Shown: piece by piece, positions 8,160 to 17,511 of the stretch
How positions within the stretch are numbered: the stretch's first letter is position 1
How the letters are laid out: each line of letters opens with the position of its first letter
NCBI GenBank assembly: GCA_965198855.1
Contig: CBDAPZ010000001.1
Span: forward strand, 2,480,001 to 2,544,000
From: BOG-908 sp965198855
Lineage (GTDB): Bacteria; Pseudomonadota; Alphaproteobacteria; Acetobacterales; Acetobacteraceae
DNA length: 64,000 bases
Direction of reading: 5' to 3'
Made by a program: the position numbers and the translations under genes
Notes under the pieces: model-generated
What the model was told of the DNA's origin: nothing
Seen by the model: only the letters and a program-made list of their open reading frames with translations
Database searches by the model: none

Positions 8160-9019
8160 CACGCCATCTCCTTCGCAATGGCCAGAATGTTCTCCGCATC
8201 CAGAACAAGGTCGTTCTGCTCAAACAGCTTGCCGATGCAGGCGCGATGCAGCCGCAGCTTCAGGCCGCCTATCCCCAGGGCGCCGAAGGCAAGCTTGCCG
8301 TTATAGTCGCGTGCCTTGTCGTTCGCAGCGATTCCGCCGATGCCGAATGGCGGCTCCGGGTTCACGTCGGCAACCAGTTGGGCGGACGCAATCGACTGCC
8401 AGTCAGCCGTCGCTATGAGCTGATGTCCGATCGCGCCCGCCGCATAGATGATGGCGCACCCCTCTGCCGCGCGGGCACGCGCCGCATCGTCGGGTGCTTC
8501 GATCGCCGCGATCTGCACGCCGAAGCGTCCCCCGATGGACTCAGCGGCGGCCTGCGTCTTGTCCAGTTTGCGTCCGGTGATCGACACCTCCGCACCTTCA
8601 AGCGCCAGCATGGCCGCAACGCGCATGCCGACCGGCCCGGTGCCGCCAAGCACGATGGCGCGCTTGCCGGATAGTGGTGACGCCTTGGCAAGCAGCGCCA
8701 CGCCGGCAGCGGCTGTCGTATTGGCACCGTTGCTGTCCAGCATGACGGAAACCCGAAATCCGCCGTAGAATTTTGCGCGCACGGCATCCAGCAGCGCCTC
8801 GCCGGCGGCCATGCTGGCGCCGCCCAGGAACAAGGCGGTGAAGCGTTTTTCCTTGGCGCCGCGCGTGAAGATGGCGCCCTCGACCAGACCGCCGACAGTC
8901 TCCGGCGTCACGCCGGAATGCCCGATCACATGATCCGCACCGCCGTCATAGCCGACGACGGTATCGAAGACGCTCGGGTTTGCGTCGGTGTCCAGCTGGA
9001 ATAGAAGCTTCGCTGTCAT
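8159..9019 (-). CDS. mtdA: NADP-dependent methylene-tetrahydrofolate/tetrahydromethanopterin dehydrogenase
   Basis: 286 aa from ATG 9019; a GTG at 9037 would add six residues, and neither has a strong Shine-Dalgarno. The protein aligns throughout with MtdA of Methylobacterium as I recall it: KLLFQLDTDANPSVFD at the N terminus, VVGYDGGADH, MLDSNGANTTAAAG, the nucleotide motif LGGTGPVGMR and the C-terminal FGALGIGGLKL. MtdA oxidises or reduces methylene-THF/methenyl-THF. Here it would reduce formate-derived C1 units to methylene-THF for GlyA. A hairpin repeat separates it from hprA. Confidence 0.95.
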   Translation of the reverse strand: MTAKLLFQLDTDANPSVFDTVVGYDGGADHVIGHSGVTPETVGGLVEGAIFTRGAKEKRFTALFLGGASMAAGEALLDAVRAKFYGGFRVSVMLDSNGANTTAAAGVALLAKASPLSGKRAIVLGGTGPVGMRVAAMLALEGAEVSITGRKLDKTQAAAESIGGRFGVQIAAIEAPDDAARARAAEGCAIIYAAGAIGHQLIATADWQSIASAQLVADVNPEPPFGIGGIAANDKARDYNGKLAFGALGIGGLKLRLHRACIGKLFEQNDLVLDAENILAIAKEMA

Positions 9020-9047
9020 TGCCTGTTTCGTATCCACAGAAAGAAAG

Positions 9048-9174
9048 AAAGTCTTCTTTTCTGAAGAAAAGAAGCAAAAGACTGTTACGTCGCTGTCGCG
9101 GATCTATCCGGCAGCGCACGCCATAACAACAAAAGTTTTTTGGTTCTTTTTTTCAAAAAAGAACTGCTTGCTTC
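9048..9174. repeat. paired-hairpin intergenic repeat, copy 1
   Basis: Left arm: CTTCTTTTC/GAAAAGAAG hairpin followed by GCAAAAGACT. Core: GTCGCTGTCGCGG then CTATCCGGCAGCG. Right arm: AAAAGTTTTTTGG followed by a GTTCTTTTTT/AAAAAAGAAC hairpin. It fills the gap between hprA and mtdA, two genes on the same strand. Confidence 0.85.
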
Positions 9175-9182
9175 CTGCACCA

Positions 9183-10118
9183 TCAAACCACGTTACGTGG
9201 TGCCCCAGCCATGAACGCCTCGATATTGTCGGTCAGCTGATCGGCCAAGATCTGCATCGCTTCCTGACTGGCCCAAGCAACATGCGGCGTAATGATCAAG
9301 TTCGGAATATCCGCATCAAGCAGCACATTGCCAGAGCGCGGCGGCTCCTCCGTCAACACATCGAAGCCCGCGCCGCCGATCGTGCCAGCGCGCAGCGCGT
9401 CGGCAAGCGCCTGCTCGTCGACCAGGCCGCCACGTGCGGTGTTGATCAGGATGGCGCCGGGCTTCATGCGTGCCAGTTCCGCCGCACCGATCATGTTGCG
9501 GGTCTCTTCGGTCAGCGGCGCGTGCAGCGTGATCACATCGCTGTCGCGCAGGATGGTGTCGAAATCCACCAGCCCTTCCTGGGGGACCGCATCGTGGGCG
9601 ATGACGCGCATGCCGAGCGCCTCGGCCCGCTGGGCAATGGCCCGGCCGATCGCGCCGAAGCCGACAATGCCCATGGTAGAACCTGCAATGTCCCTGATCG
9701 GGTGGGTCAGGAAGCAAAACTGGCGGGACTCACCCCACACGCCGCGCCGCACATCGTTGGCATAGGCGAGCAGGTTGCGACGCAGCGCGAACATCAGGCC
9801 CACGACGTGCTCGGGCACCGTGTTGAACGCATAATTGCGGATGTTTACCACAGTGACACCGGCCGCTTTCGCCGCCGGCTTGTCGATGACGTCGGTGCCG
9901 GTCGCGGCCACTGCGATCAGCTTCAGATCAGGCAGTTGGTGTAACGCTTCGCCGGTGATCCGTACCTTGTTGGTGATGCAGATCGTGGCACCCTTCAACC
10001 GCTCGGCGACGTGTGCCGTGTCGGTCACCTGATGTTCTACGTAGCGATGCGGGAAACCCGGGGCGCGCAATTGCGCGCCCAGCGTTTCACGGTCGAGAAA
10101 GACGATCAGCGGATCCAT
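9183..10118 (-). CDS. hprA: D-2-hydroxyacid dehydrogenase, hydroxypyruvate reductase/glycerate dehydrogenase
   Basis: 311 aa, the usual length. It should reduce hydroxypyruvate to D-glycerate with NAD(P)H. The Rossmann motif GFGAIG is at 153-158, and the catalytic residues of the D-hydroxyacid dehydrogenase family are present: R229 (NTARGG), a Glu at 257/258 (DVLTEEPP) and H279 (TPHVAWAS). Its position directly after sgaA, whose product makes hydroxypyruvate, supports the serine-cycle assignment over other 2-hydroxyacid substrates. It is 23 bases from sgaA and probably co-transcribed. Confidence 0.93.
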   Translation of the reverse strand: MDPLIVFLDRETLGAQLRAPGFPHRYVEHQVTDTAHVAERLKGATICITNKVRITGEALHQLPDLKLIAVAATGTDVIDKPAAKAAGVTVVNIRNYAFNTVPEHVVGLMFALRRNLLAYANDVRRGVWGESRQFCFLTHPIRDIAGSTMGIVGFGAIGRAIAQRAEALGMRVIAHDAVPQEGLVDFDTILRDSDVITLHAPLTEETRNMIGAAELARMKPGAILINTARGGLVDEQALADALRAGTIGGAGFDVLTEEPPRSGNVLLDADIPNLIITPHVAWASQEAMQILADQLTDNIEAFMAGAPRNVV

Positions 10119-10141
10119 CTGTCTGCGATCCTCCCGGACGA

Positions 10142-11350
10142 TTATTCGGCCGCCTTGGCCAGGCTTTGCGTGTCGGCTTTGCGGAAATACTCCTCCGCCG
10201 CCGCCGCGCCGCTACCAGGTTTGACATCAATGCCGATGTCCCGCATCGCCATTTCCGAGCCGGTGATGGCACCCAGACACATGAGTTCATTTAAATCGCC
10301 CAGATGGCCGATGCGGAACAGCTTGCCGGCCACTTCGCTGAGCCCAGCACCGAGCGCCAGGTTGTAACGGCTAAATGCGCGTTTGATCACGTCGCCGCCG
10401 TTGAAACCCTCCGGCACCATGATGGCGCTGACCGTGTCGCTATACCATTTCGGTTCACGGGCGCAGAGCTTGAAGCCCCAGCCCTCCAGCACAGCCGCGC
10501 GCACGCCGCTGGCCAGATAATGATGACGCGCAAAGACGTTCTCGAGGCCCTCCTCGAACAGCACGTTGAGGGCCTCGCGCAGACCATAGAGCAACGGCAG
10601 GGATGGGGTGTAGGGGAAATAGCCGTCTTTGTTGGCCTTCAGCATATCGTCGAAGTCGAAGAAGCAACGGCGGAGCTGATTATTCGTGCGCGCGCTCTTG
10701 CGGGATTCCATAGCCTTGCTGCTGACACAGCACAATCCGAGGCCAGCCGGGAGCATCAGGCCTTTCTGGCTGCCGGTGATCGCACCGTCTACGCCCCACT
10801 CATCCATGCGGAAATCGATCGATCCGATCGAACTGACGCCATCGACGAACAGCAAAGCGGGATGGCCTGCGGCGTCGATCGCGCGCCGGACGGCAGCGAC
10901 GTCGCTCGTTACACCGGTCGCAGTCTCGTTCTGCACCACCATGACGGCTTTGATCGCGTGCTCCGTATCGGCCTTCAGCGCGTCGTGGATGCGCTCCGGC
11001 GAGGCGCCGGTGCCCCATTCTTCCTGCTGGATGACCACGTCGAGGCCGTGGCGCTGTGCGAGATCGATCCACAGATGGCTGAACTGCCCGAAGCGCGAGG
11101 AAAGGACGCGGTCACCCGCGCTGAGCGTGTTGACCAGGACCGCTTCCCACGCGCCGGTGCCGGTAGCAGGAAAGATGAACGCTGTGCCGGTCGTGGTCTT
11201 GAAGAGCTTCTTGAGGCCTTCGAACAGCGGCAGCGCCAGTTCGGGGAACTTGGGGCTGCGATGGTCTTCCATCGCCACGCGCATGGCATTGAGGATCCGG
11301 TCCGGAATATTGGTCGGACCTGGTATGGCAAGAAAATGGCGTCCCGGCAT
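10142..11350 (-). CDS. sgaA: serine--glyoxylate aminotransferase
   Basis: 402 aa class V PLP aminotransferase. It converts serine plus glyoxylate to hydroxypyruvate plus glycine. The N-terminal PGPTNIPDRILNAM segment, the PATGTGAWEA phosphate-binding region and the PLP lysine in GSQKGLMLP (K196) are all present. Together with hprA and glyA it forms the core of the serine cycle, and it would consume glyoxylate made by the oxalate module located 4 kb away. The order glyA-fhs-sgaA-hprA-mtdA-fchA resembles the Methylobacterium sga-hpr-mtdA-fch cluster. Confidence 0.95.
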   Translation of the reverse strand: MPGRHFLAIPGPTNIPDRILNAMRVAMEDHRSPKFPELALPLFEGLKKLFKTTTGTAFIFPATGTGAWEAVLVNTLSAGDRVLSSRFGQFSHLWIDLAQRHGLDVVIQQEEWGTGASPERIHDALKADTEHAIKAVMVVQNETATGVTSDVAAVRRAIDAAGHPALLFVDGVSSIGSIDFRMDEWGVDGAITGSQKGLMLPAGLGLCCVSSKAMESRKSARTNNQLRRCFFDFDDMLKANKDGYFPYTPSLPLLYGLREALNVLFEEGLENVFARHHYLASGVRAAVLEGWGFKLCAREPKWYSDTVSAIMVPEGFNGGDVIKRAFSRYNLALGAGLSEVAGKLFRIGHLGDLNELMCLGAITGSEMAMRDIGIDVKPGSGAAAAEEYFRKADTQSLAKAAE

Positions 11351-11440
11351 CGAACTCTCCCTAAGCGTTTGAAACAGGCGGCACCCGCTTGTGGCGCGGG
11401 TGTTGGTTCATCAAGGCGGTAAAACAGGCGATCGCGCGGC

Positions 11441-13180
11441 TCAGAACAACCCGGTAATTAGTCCTGCCGGCGAGAGGGAGATGGCGTTTGCCGCCGGCAC
11501 TTTAGGCAGTCCCGGCATCGTCATGATATCGCCGCAGACGGCGATGATGAACTCGGCCCCCGCTGAGAGCCTGACGTCGCGCACGTGCAGCACGTGGCCG
11601 CTTGGCGCACCCACCTTCTTCGGATCGGTGCTGAAGCTGTACTGCGTTTTGGCCACGCAAACCGGCAGGTGGCCGAAGCCGTCGGCCTGTAGCTGGTCGA
11701 AAGATTTCCGAACACCGGGATCGGCCGTTACGTCGCCGGCATCATAGATCTCGGTCGCAATCGTGCGCAGCTTGTCCCACGGCGTCATGTCGTCGGGATA
11801 CAGCGGCCGGAACTGGGCGGGTGTCGTCTCGATCTGTTCGACAACTGCGCGCGCGAGATCTTCCGCGCCGGCGCCGCCATGTGCCCAATGATCGGCCACG
11901 ATGCAGCGCACGCCGATGCCATCGCACAGCGTGCGCAGCCTGGCCATCTCGGCCTCGGTATCCGCGCTGAAGCGATTGACGGCGACCACCGGCGGCACAC
12001 CGAATTTGCGGAGATTGCGCACATGGCGCTCGAGATTGGCAAAACCCCGTTGAACCGCGTCGGCATCTTCGTGCTTGAGCGCATCTTTCGCGACGCCGCC
12101 ATGCATCTTCAGCGCACGGATCGTTGCCACCAGCACTGCGGCAGAGGGTGATAGCCCTGCTTTGCGGCATTTGATGTCGAAGAACTTCTCGGCGCCGAGA
12201 TCGGCCCCGAAGCCTGCTTCCGTCACCACGTAGTCCGCCAGCTTAAGCGCGGTGCGCGTGGCGATCACGCTGTTGCAGCCATGTGCGATATTGGCGAATG
12301 GGCCGCCATGGATGAAGGCGGGATTGTGCTCCAGCGTCTGCACGAGATTGGGTGCCAACGCATCACGCAGCAACGCAGCCATGGCGCCTGCCGCATCCAC
12401 ATCAGCCGCACGCACAGCTTTGCGGTCGCGCGTGGTGCCAACGATGATGTTGGATAGCCGGCGCTGCAGGTCTTCCAGGTCACGCGACAGGCAGACGATC
12501 GCCATCACCTCGGAGGCAACGGTGATGTCGAACCCGTCTTCCCTAGGGTAGCCATTGGAGACGCCGCCAAGCGAAGACACGATCTGGCGAAGGGCGCGAT
12601 CGTTCATGTCCAGCGCGCGGCGCCAGCTCACCCGGCGCGGGTCGATGCCGAGCGCATTGCCCCAGTAGATATGGTTGTCCACCAGGGCCGCTAGCAGGTT
12701 GTTGGCCGAGGTGATGGCGTGGAAGTCGCCTGTGAAATGCAGGTTGATGTCCGTCATCGGCACCACCTGGGCATAGCCACCGCCAGCCGCCCCCCCCTTC
12801 ATGCCGAAACACGGGCCAAGAGAAGGTTCACGCAGGCAGGCGACGGTCTTTTTGCCGATACGGTTCAGCGCATCCGACAAGCCAACCGTAGTCGTGGTCT
12901 TGCCCTCGCCGGCGGGTGTCGGCGTGATGGCGGTGACCAGGATGAGCTTGCCATCCGCCCGATTTTCCAGCGAGCGGATATAGGGGAGATCGATCTTGGC
13001 CTTGGTGTGACCATAGGGCTGAAGATGCTCCGCATCGATCCCGAGGCGCTCGCGCGCGATATCGAGTATCGGCAGCAAGGTGGCGGCTTGTGCAATGTCG
13101 GCGTCGGACTTGGTTTCGCGATGCTGATCGTGCGCAGAAGCAAGCCCTGCATCCGAACTCTTTGTGATTGGCGCGTCCAC
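11441..13180 (-). CDS. fhs: formate--tetrahydrofolate ligase
   Basis: 579 aa from a GTG at 13180 that has GGGAGG at ideal spacing; the family norm is about 557. The longer frame to 13318 runs into a hairpin repeat and is rejected. The enzyme makes 10-formyl-THF from formate, THF and ATP. The P-loop TPTPAGEGKTTTTVG (about 86-100), CFGMKGGAAGGGYAQV and the region LTGDFHAI-like (LHFTGDFHAITSANNL) are hallmark motifs. It supplies C1 units from formate to FchA and MtdA. The gap of 90 bases to sgaA holds no recognised signal. Confidence 0.96.
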   Translation of the reverse strand: MDAPITKSSDAGLASAHDQHRETKSDADIAQAATLLPILDIARERLGIDAEHLQPYGHTKAKIDLPYIRSLENRADGKLILVTAITPTPAGEGKTTTTVGLSDALNRIGKKTVACLREPSLGPCFGMKGGAAGGGYAQVVPMTDINLHFTGDFHAITSANNLLAALVDNHIYWGNALGIDPRRVSWRRALDMNDRALRQIVSSLGGVSNGYPREDGFDITVASEVMAIVCLSRDLEDLQRRLSNIIVGTTRDRKAVRAADVDAAGAMAALLRDALAPNLVQTLEHNPAFIHGGPFANIAHGCNSVIATRTALKLADYVVTEAGFGADLGAEKFFDIKCRKAGLSPSAAVLVATIRALKMHGGVAKDALKHEDADAVQRGFANLERHVRNLRKFGVPPVVAVNRFSADTEAEMARLRTLCDGIGVRCIVADHWAHGGAGAEDLARAVVEQIETTPAQFRPLYPDDMTPWDKLRTIATEIYDAGDVTADPGVRKSFDQLQADGFGHLPVCVAKTQYSFSTDPKKVGAPSGHVLHVRDVRLSAGAEFIIAVCGDIMTMPGLPKVPAANAISLSPAGLITGLF

Positions 13181-13199
13181 ATTCCCTCCCAGTGGTCTG

Positions 13200-13245
13200 T
13201 AAGAAAAGTCTTCTTGTTGTAAGAAGAAGCAAAAACCCTTGCGTC
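13200..13245. repeat. paired-hairpin intergenic repeat, single-arm copy 2
   Basis: Only the left arm type is present (AAAAGTCTTCTT, a short eroded hairpin, then AAGAAGCAAAAACCCTTGCG). It lies directly upstream of the fhs Shine-Dalgarno sequence, in the glyA-fhs gap. The other arm and the core are missing. Confidence 0.6.
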
Positions 13246-13315
13246 TTAAGGCGCGCGTTTGAGCAGCTATTTGCCGACACTTATTCAGGCCCGAAAGTAG
13301 GATGAGCCACAAAGG

Positions 13316-13368
13316 CACGAGGTGTCGCGGGATTGGTCTTAAAAGACCGGTTTTCTTCGTGCCTCGTG
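13316..13368 (-). terminator. possible stem-loop after glyA
   Basis: Two nested inverted repeats lie 30-85 bases after the glyA stop: CACGAGG (13316-13322) with CCTCGTG (13362-13368), and GGTCTT (13335-13340) with AAGACC (13343-13348). There is no long T run on the minus strand, so this may be an attenuating or RNA-stabilising structure and not a full terminator. Confidence 0.4.
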
Positions 13369-13400
13369 GTCAATCTTTCTTGCTGTTTGTTAGGTAATGC

Positions 13401-14699
13401 TCAACGATAAATCGGAAAGCGTGCGCAGAGCGCCAGCACACGCGCGCCGACCTCTCGCTCCACCTTTTCGTTCGACATACCATCTGCTGCCCCGAGCCCG
13501 TCCATCACTTCGGCAATCATCTCGCCCACTTCACGGAATTCGTTGGCGCCGAAGCCACGCGTGGTGGCAGCCGGGCTGCCGAGGCGAATACCGCTAGTCA
13601 CTGCAGGCTTCGCGGGATCGAAGGGGATGGCGTTCTTGTTAGCCGTCATGTGAGCCCGCTCAAGGGCAGCCTCGGCTGCCTTGCCGGTCACACCCTTCGG
13701 CCGCAAATCGACCAGCACAAGATGGCTGTCCGTGCCGCCGGTCACGATCGCGAGCCCCGCTCTCACAAGCGTCTCGCCCAGAACCCGTGCGTTCTCCACA
13801 ACGGCTTGCTGATAGGCACGGAAATCCGGCCGCAGCGCTTCGCCAAACGCCGCCGCCTTAGCCGCAATGACGTGCATCAGCGGGCCGCCCTGCAGACCAG
13901 GGAATACCGCCGAGTTGAACTTCTTGCCTAGATCGGGATCGTTGGACAGGATCATGCCACCGCGTGGGCCACGCAGCGTCTTATGCGTCGTGGTGGTGAC
14001 GACATGCGCGTGCGGCAACGGACTTGGATACAAGCCAGCCGCCACCAGCCCGGCGAAATGCGCCATATCGACAAGGAACAAGGCGCCTACCTCGTCCGCC
14101 ACTGCGCGAATGCGTGCGAAGTCGATGATGCGCGGGTAGGCGGAACCGCCGGCAATGATCAATTTCGGCTTCTCGGTGCGCGCCAGCGTCTCAAGCTCCT
14201 CGTAGTCGAGCAGCCCATCATCACGTCGAACGCCGTATTGAACAGCGTGGAACCATTTGCCGGACATGGCCGGTGCGGCGCCGTGCGTGAGGTGGCCGCC
14301 AGCGGCCAGGCTCATGCCGAGGATGGTGTCACCAGGCTTCAGCAGGGCCAGGAACACCGCGCCATTCGCCTGTGCACCCGAATGTGGCTGCACATTGGCA
14401 TAGGTGCAGCCAAAGATCTTGCAGGCACGATCGATCGCCAGCTGTTCCGCGCGATCAACTTCCTGACAGCCGCCATAATAGCGGCGGCCCGGATAACCCT
14501 CGGCATATTTATTGGTCAGCACGCTGCCTTGGGCTTCCAGCACCGCCAGGCTCACGATGTTCTCGCTGGCGATCAACTCGATACCGTCCTGCTGCCGAAC
14601 CAGTTCGGAGTGCAGTGCTGCGGCCAGTTCGGGGTCGGTCTCCGTCAGCGAGTCGGAGAAGAAGCGGTCTGCGGCTGGACTGATACGCTGCTCGTTCAT
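13401..14699 (-). CDS. glyA: serine hydroxymethyltransferase
   Basis: 432 aa from ATG 14699, which follows GGGAG at good spacing. The PLP enzyme joins glycine with methylene-THF to give serine and THF. Key elements are ELIASENIVS near the N terminus, NKYAEGYPGRRYYGG, the PLP lysine in TTTTHKTLRGPRGG (K240) and TSGIRLGSPA towards the C terminus. It heads the minus-strand serine-cycle gene string. The roughly 290 bp region upstream is shared with the divergent oxalate module. Confidence 0.97.
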   Translation of the reverse strand: MNEQRISPAADRFFSDSLTETDPELAAALHSELVRQQDGIELIASENIVSLAVLEAQGSVLTNKYAEGYPGRRYYGGCQEVDRAEQLAIDRACKIFGCTYANVQPHSGAQANGAVFLALLKPGDTILGMSLAAGGHLTHGAAPAMSGKWFHAVQYGVRRDDGLLDYEELETLARTEKPKLIIAGGSAYPRIIDFARIRAVADEVGALFLVDMAHFAGLVAAGLYPSPLPHAHVVTTTTHKTLRGPRGGMILSNDPDLGKKFNSAVFPGLQGGPLMHVIAAKAAAFGEALRPDFRAYQQAVVENARVLGETLVRAGLAIVTGGTDSHLVLVDLRPKGVTGKAAEAALERAHMTANKNAIPFDPAKPAVTSGIRLGSPAATTRGFGANEFREVGEMIAEVMDGLGAADGMSNEKVEREVGARVLALCARFPIYR

Positions 14700-14992
14700 T
14701 GAAAACTCCCTGGCATCGAAACTTCTCTGCCATCGAAAAAGTTCCTGCTGCGACATATGACCCCGGTTGAATAACGGAAGGCACATCATTCGGAGCAGGC
14801 ATTAGAGGCCTAGTGGAACCGGCTTGGCTAGATGCGGCAAGGACGACTTAGGGAGGAGGCGAAATGCGGTGTCCAGCAGAGATGCCTCCGGCTGCCGAAC
14901 GCCCCCACTAGCGTCTATCTGGCATTTTGCAGGATCGTCACGTATGGCGGTCGAACTGCGAATAATGCGGTACTAGGTGGAGCGGGGCGGGG

Positions 14993-16519
14993 ATGGAGAC
15001 TACAATTGCGGCGATGATCGGCGGCTTGACCGGTCCGCGTGCCATCGGCGCACCCGGCAGGCCGTGGCTGGACGGGCCCGGCCTTGCCAGGCTCGCTGCA
15101 GCGGTGGCCGACACACTGGCCAAACGTGGTATCAGCGGCGAACGGGTTGCCATCGTACTGCCTAACGGGCCGGAAATGGCGACTGCATTCCTCACGGTTG
15201 CGGCAGTGTGTTGCGCCGCCCCGCTCAACCCCGCCTACAAGGCGGACGAATTCGAGTTTTACCTCTCTGACCTGAAGCCCGCCGCCATCATCCTCGCACC
15301 TGACGGTCCAACGGCCGCCGCCGAAATCGCCACGCGCCTTGGCATTCCGATCCTCCTTCTCGCGACAACCGAAGGGGATGCCGCCGGGATGTTCCGCCTC
15401 GAAGGCGCGACGCCGGCAGGCGACCCGAAGCCGGTCCGTGCGGCAGGGCCCGATGATCCTGCTCTGGTGCTGCACACCTCAGGCACGACGGCACGGCCGA
15501 AGATCGTGCCGCTGACGAACGCGAACATCGTCGCCTCTGCACGCCATATCGCGCAAGCGCTAGCGCTGGCGCCGTCCGATACCTGCCTCAACGTCATGCC
15601 GCTGTTCCACATCCACGGACTGATCGCCGCGGTGAGCGCGTCGCTCTCCGCCAATGCTTCGGTGTGCTGCACCCCGGGATTCAACGCGTTCAAATTTGCC
15701 GAACTCCTCCGGGACGTAAAACCGAGCTGGTATACCGCGGTGCCGACGATGCACCAGGCGATCCTGATGCGCATGCGCGCCAATCCCGACCAGGCGCAGG
15801 CGGCAAAACTGCGCTTCATCCGGTCATCTTCATCCTCCCTCCCCCCGCAGGTGATGGCCGAGTTGGAGGAGGTTTTTGGGGCCCCGGTGATCGAAGCCTA
15901 CGGCATGACGGAGGCGGCGCACCAGATGGCCAGCAACCCGCTGCCGCCACGCGCCCGCAAACCGGGTGCGGTAGGGATCGCCGCCGGGCCCGAAATCGCC
16001 ATCATGGACGATGACAACATCATCCTGCCACAGGGCGAGGTGGGCGAGGTGGTGATCCGCGGCCCGAACGTGACGCCGGGCTACGACAGCAACCCGGCCG
16101 CCAATGCGAAGGCATTCACCGATGGCTGGTTCCGCACCGGCGACCAGGGAAAACTCGACGAGGAAGGCTATCTCTTCCTGACCGGGCGCTTGAAGGAACA
16201 GATCAACCGTGGCGGCGAGAAGATCAGCCCGCTCGAGATAGACGTGGTGCTGCTGGACCACCCGGCAATCGCCCAGGCCTGCACCTTCGGCATCCCGCAT
16301 GACAAGCTCGGCGAGGAAGTGGGTGTCGTCGTGGTGCTGCGCCCGGAGATGACGGCCACCGAGGCGGAGATACGCGAATTTGCCTCGTCCCGTCTGGCCG
16401 CCTTCAAGGTGCCGCGCCGTGTGCTGGTGATGGATGACATCCCGAAGGGTGCCACCGGCAAGGTCCAACGCATCGGGCTGGCTGCCAAGCTCGGCTTGGC
16501 GCCGGCGGTGCCCGCCTGA
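14993..16519 (+). CDS. acyl-CoA synthetase, probably oxalate--CoA ligase
   Basis: 508 aa ANL-superfamily enzyme. Motifs: the P-loop LHTSGTTARPKIVPLT (about 160-175), YGMTEAAHQM, WFRTGDQGKLDEEGYL, GRLKEQINRGGEKISP and the catalytic C-terminal lysine in PKGATGKVQR. Its length and motif wording are like the oxalyl-CoA synthetases (yeast Pcs60/plant AAE3 type). The assignment also rests on context: the next gene is a PanE2-like reductase and the third an oxalate/formate antiporter. It would activate oxalate to oxalyl-CoA using ATP. Its stop overlaps the next start by one base. Other short-chain acids remain possible. Confidence 0.75.
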   Translation: METTIAAMIGGLTGPRAIGAPGRPWLDGPGLARLAAAVADTLAKRGISGERVAIVLPNGPEMATAFLTVAAVCCAAPLNPAYKADEFEFYLSDLKPAAIILAPDGPTAAAEIATRLGIPILLLATTEGDAAGMFRLEGATPAGDPKPVRAAGPDDPALVLHTSGTTARPKIVPLTNANIVASARHIAQALALAPSDTCLNVMPLFHIHGLIAAVSASLSANASVCCTPGFNAFKFAELLRDVKPSWYTAVPTMHQAILMRMRANPDQAQAAKLRFIRSSSSSLPPQVMAELEEVFGAPVIEAYGMTEAAHQMASNPLPPRARKPGAVGIAAGPEIAIMDDDNIILPQGEVGEVVIRGPNVTPGYDSNPAANAKAFTDGWFRTGDQGKLDEEGYLFLTGRLKEQINRGGEKISPLEIDVVLLDHPAIAQACTFGIPHDKLGEEVGVVVVLRPEMTATEAEIREFASSRLAAFKVPRRVLVMDDIPKGATGKVQRIGLAAKLGLAPAVPA

Positions 16520-17499
16520 TGCCGAGCATCTGCGTGTTCGGTGCCGGAGCGATCGGCGGCTTGATGGCGGCGCGTCTGGAGGCGGCCGGCACCCGGGTTT
16601 CCATCGTGGCGCGCGGCCCGCATCTGGCGGCGATCCAGCAGGACGGGCTGGTGCTGCACTCCGGCGGCGAGCGGATCGTGACGCACCCGAACGCTGTGCC
16701 GCATGGCGATGCCATCGGGCCGCAGGATTACCTGATTCTGACACTGAAGGCGCATTCGGTCGAGCCGGCATTGCCGCAGCTCGCACCCTTGGTCGGGCCG
16801 GACACAACGATTGTGACGGCGATCAACGGGATTCCCTGGTGGTACAGCTATGGCCTGCCCGAACCGTTCGGCGGCCGAAGAATCATCTCCGTCGACCCGA
16901 CGGGTGGCCTCTCGGACGCGCTGCCACCGTCGCAATGCCTGGGCTCCATCGTCTACCCCGCCGCCACCATTGCGGCACCCGGTGTGATCGACCACAGCTA
17001 TGGCGACCGCTTCAGCCTGGGCGAACCGGACGGCACACGCTCGCCGCGCGCCAATACGTTGTCGGCCCTGTTGATCGCGGCCGGCCTCAAAGCCCCGGTC
17101 CGGCCACGCATACGCGACGAGCTGTGGGTGAAGCTGTGGGGCAACATGGCCTTCAATCCGATCAGCGCGCTGACCACGGCGACGCTGGACGTGATCACCT
17201 CCGATCCCGGCAGCCGGGCGGTGGCACGGGCGATGATGCTCGAAGGCCAAGCGGTGGCCGAGGTGCTGGGCATCCGGTTCGCGATCGACGTGGAGAAGCG
17301 CATCGAGGGTGCTGCCGAGGTCGGCCGGCACAAGACCTCCATGCTGCAAGATTTGGAAATGGGACGTCCACTGGAGATCGAGGCGATCCTCGGCGCGGTC
17401 GTCGAGATGGCCGGCTGGGTGGATGTCCCGTCACCGATGAGCCACGCCATGCTGGCCCTGGTCCGCCAGCGTGCCGCCATGCGTCACCACGCCAGCTAA
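16519..17499 (+). CDS. PanE/ApbA-family ketopantoate reductase-like protein, candidate oxalyl-CoA reductase
   Basis: 326 aa. The N terminus is a Rossmann NADP site (ICVFGAGAIGGLMAARL) and the C-terminal ApbA domain has the catalytic-lysine segment ELWVKLWGNMAFNPISALT. General PanE enzymes make pantoate. In Methylobacterium extorquens a paralogue (PanE2) reduces oxalyl-CoA to glyoxylate. Here the gene is translationally coupled (TGATG) to a probable oxalate-CoA ligase and 12 bases before an OxlT-like transporter. I therefore infer oxalyl-CoA reductase; that step is inference, not visible in the residues. Confidence 0.7.
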   Translation: MPSICVFGAGAIGGLMAARLEAAGTRVSIVARGPHLAAIQQDGLVLHSGGERIVTHPNAVPHGDAIGPQDYLILTLKAHSVEPALPQLAPLVGPDTTIVTAINGIPWWYSYGLPEPFGGRRIISVDPTGGLSDALPPSQCLGSIVYPAATIAAPGVIDHSYGDRFSLGEPDGTRSPRANTLSALLIAAGLKAPVRPRIRDELWVKLWGNMAFNPISALTTATLDVITSDPGSRAVARAMMLEGQAVAEVLGIRFAIDVEKRIEGAAEVGRHKTSMLQDLEMGRPLEIEAILGAVVEMAGWVDVPSPMSHAMLALVRQRAAMRHHAS

Positions 17500-17511
17500 G
17501 GCCAGACACCC

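Noticed and set aside
13181..13318. N-terminal extension of fhs
   Set aside because: It would translate a hairpin repeat, whereas GTG 13180 has an ideal Shine-Dalgarno.
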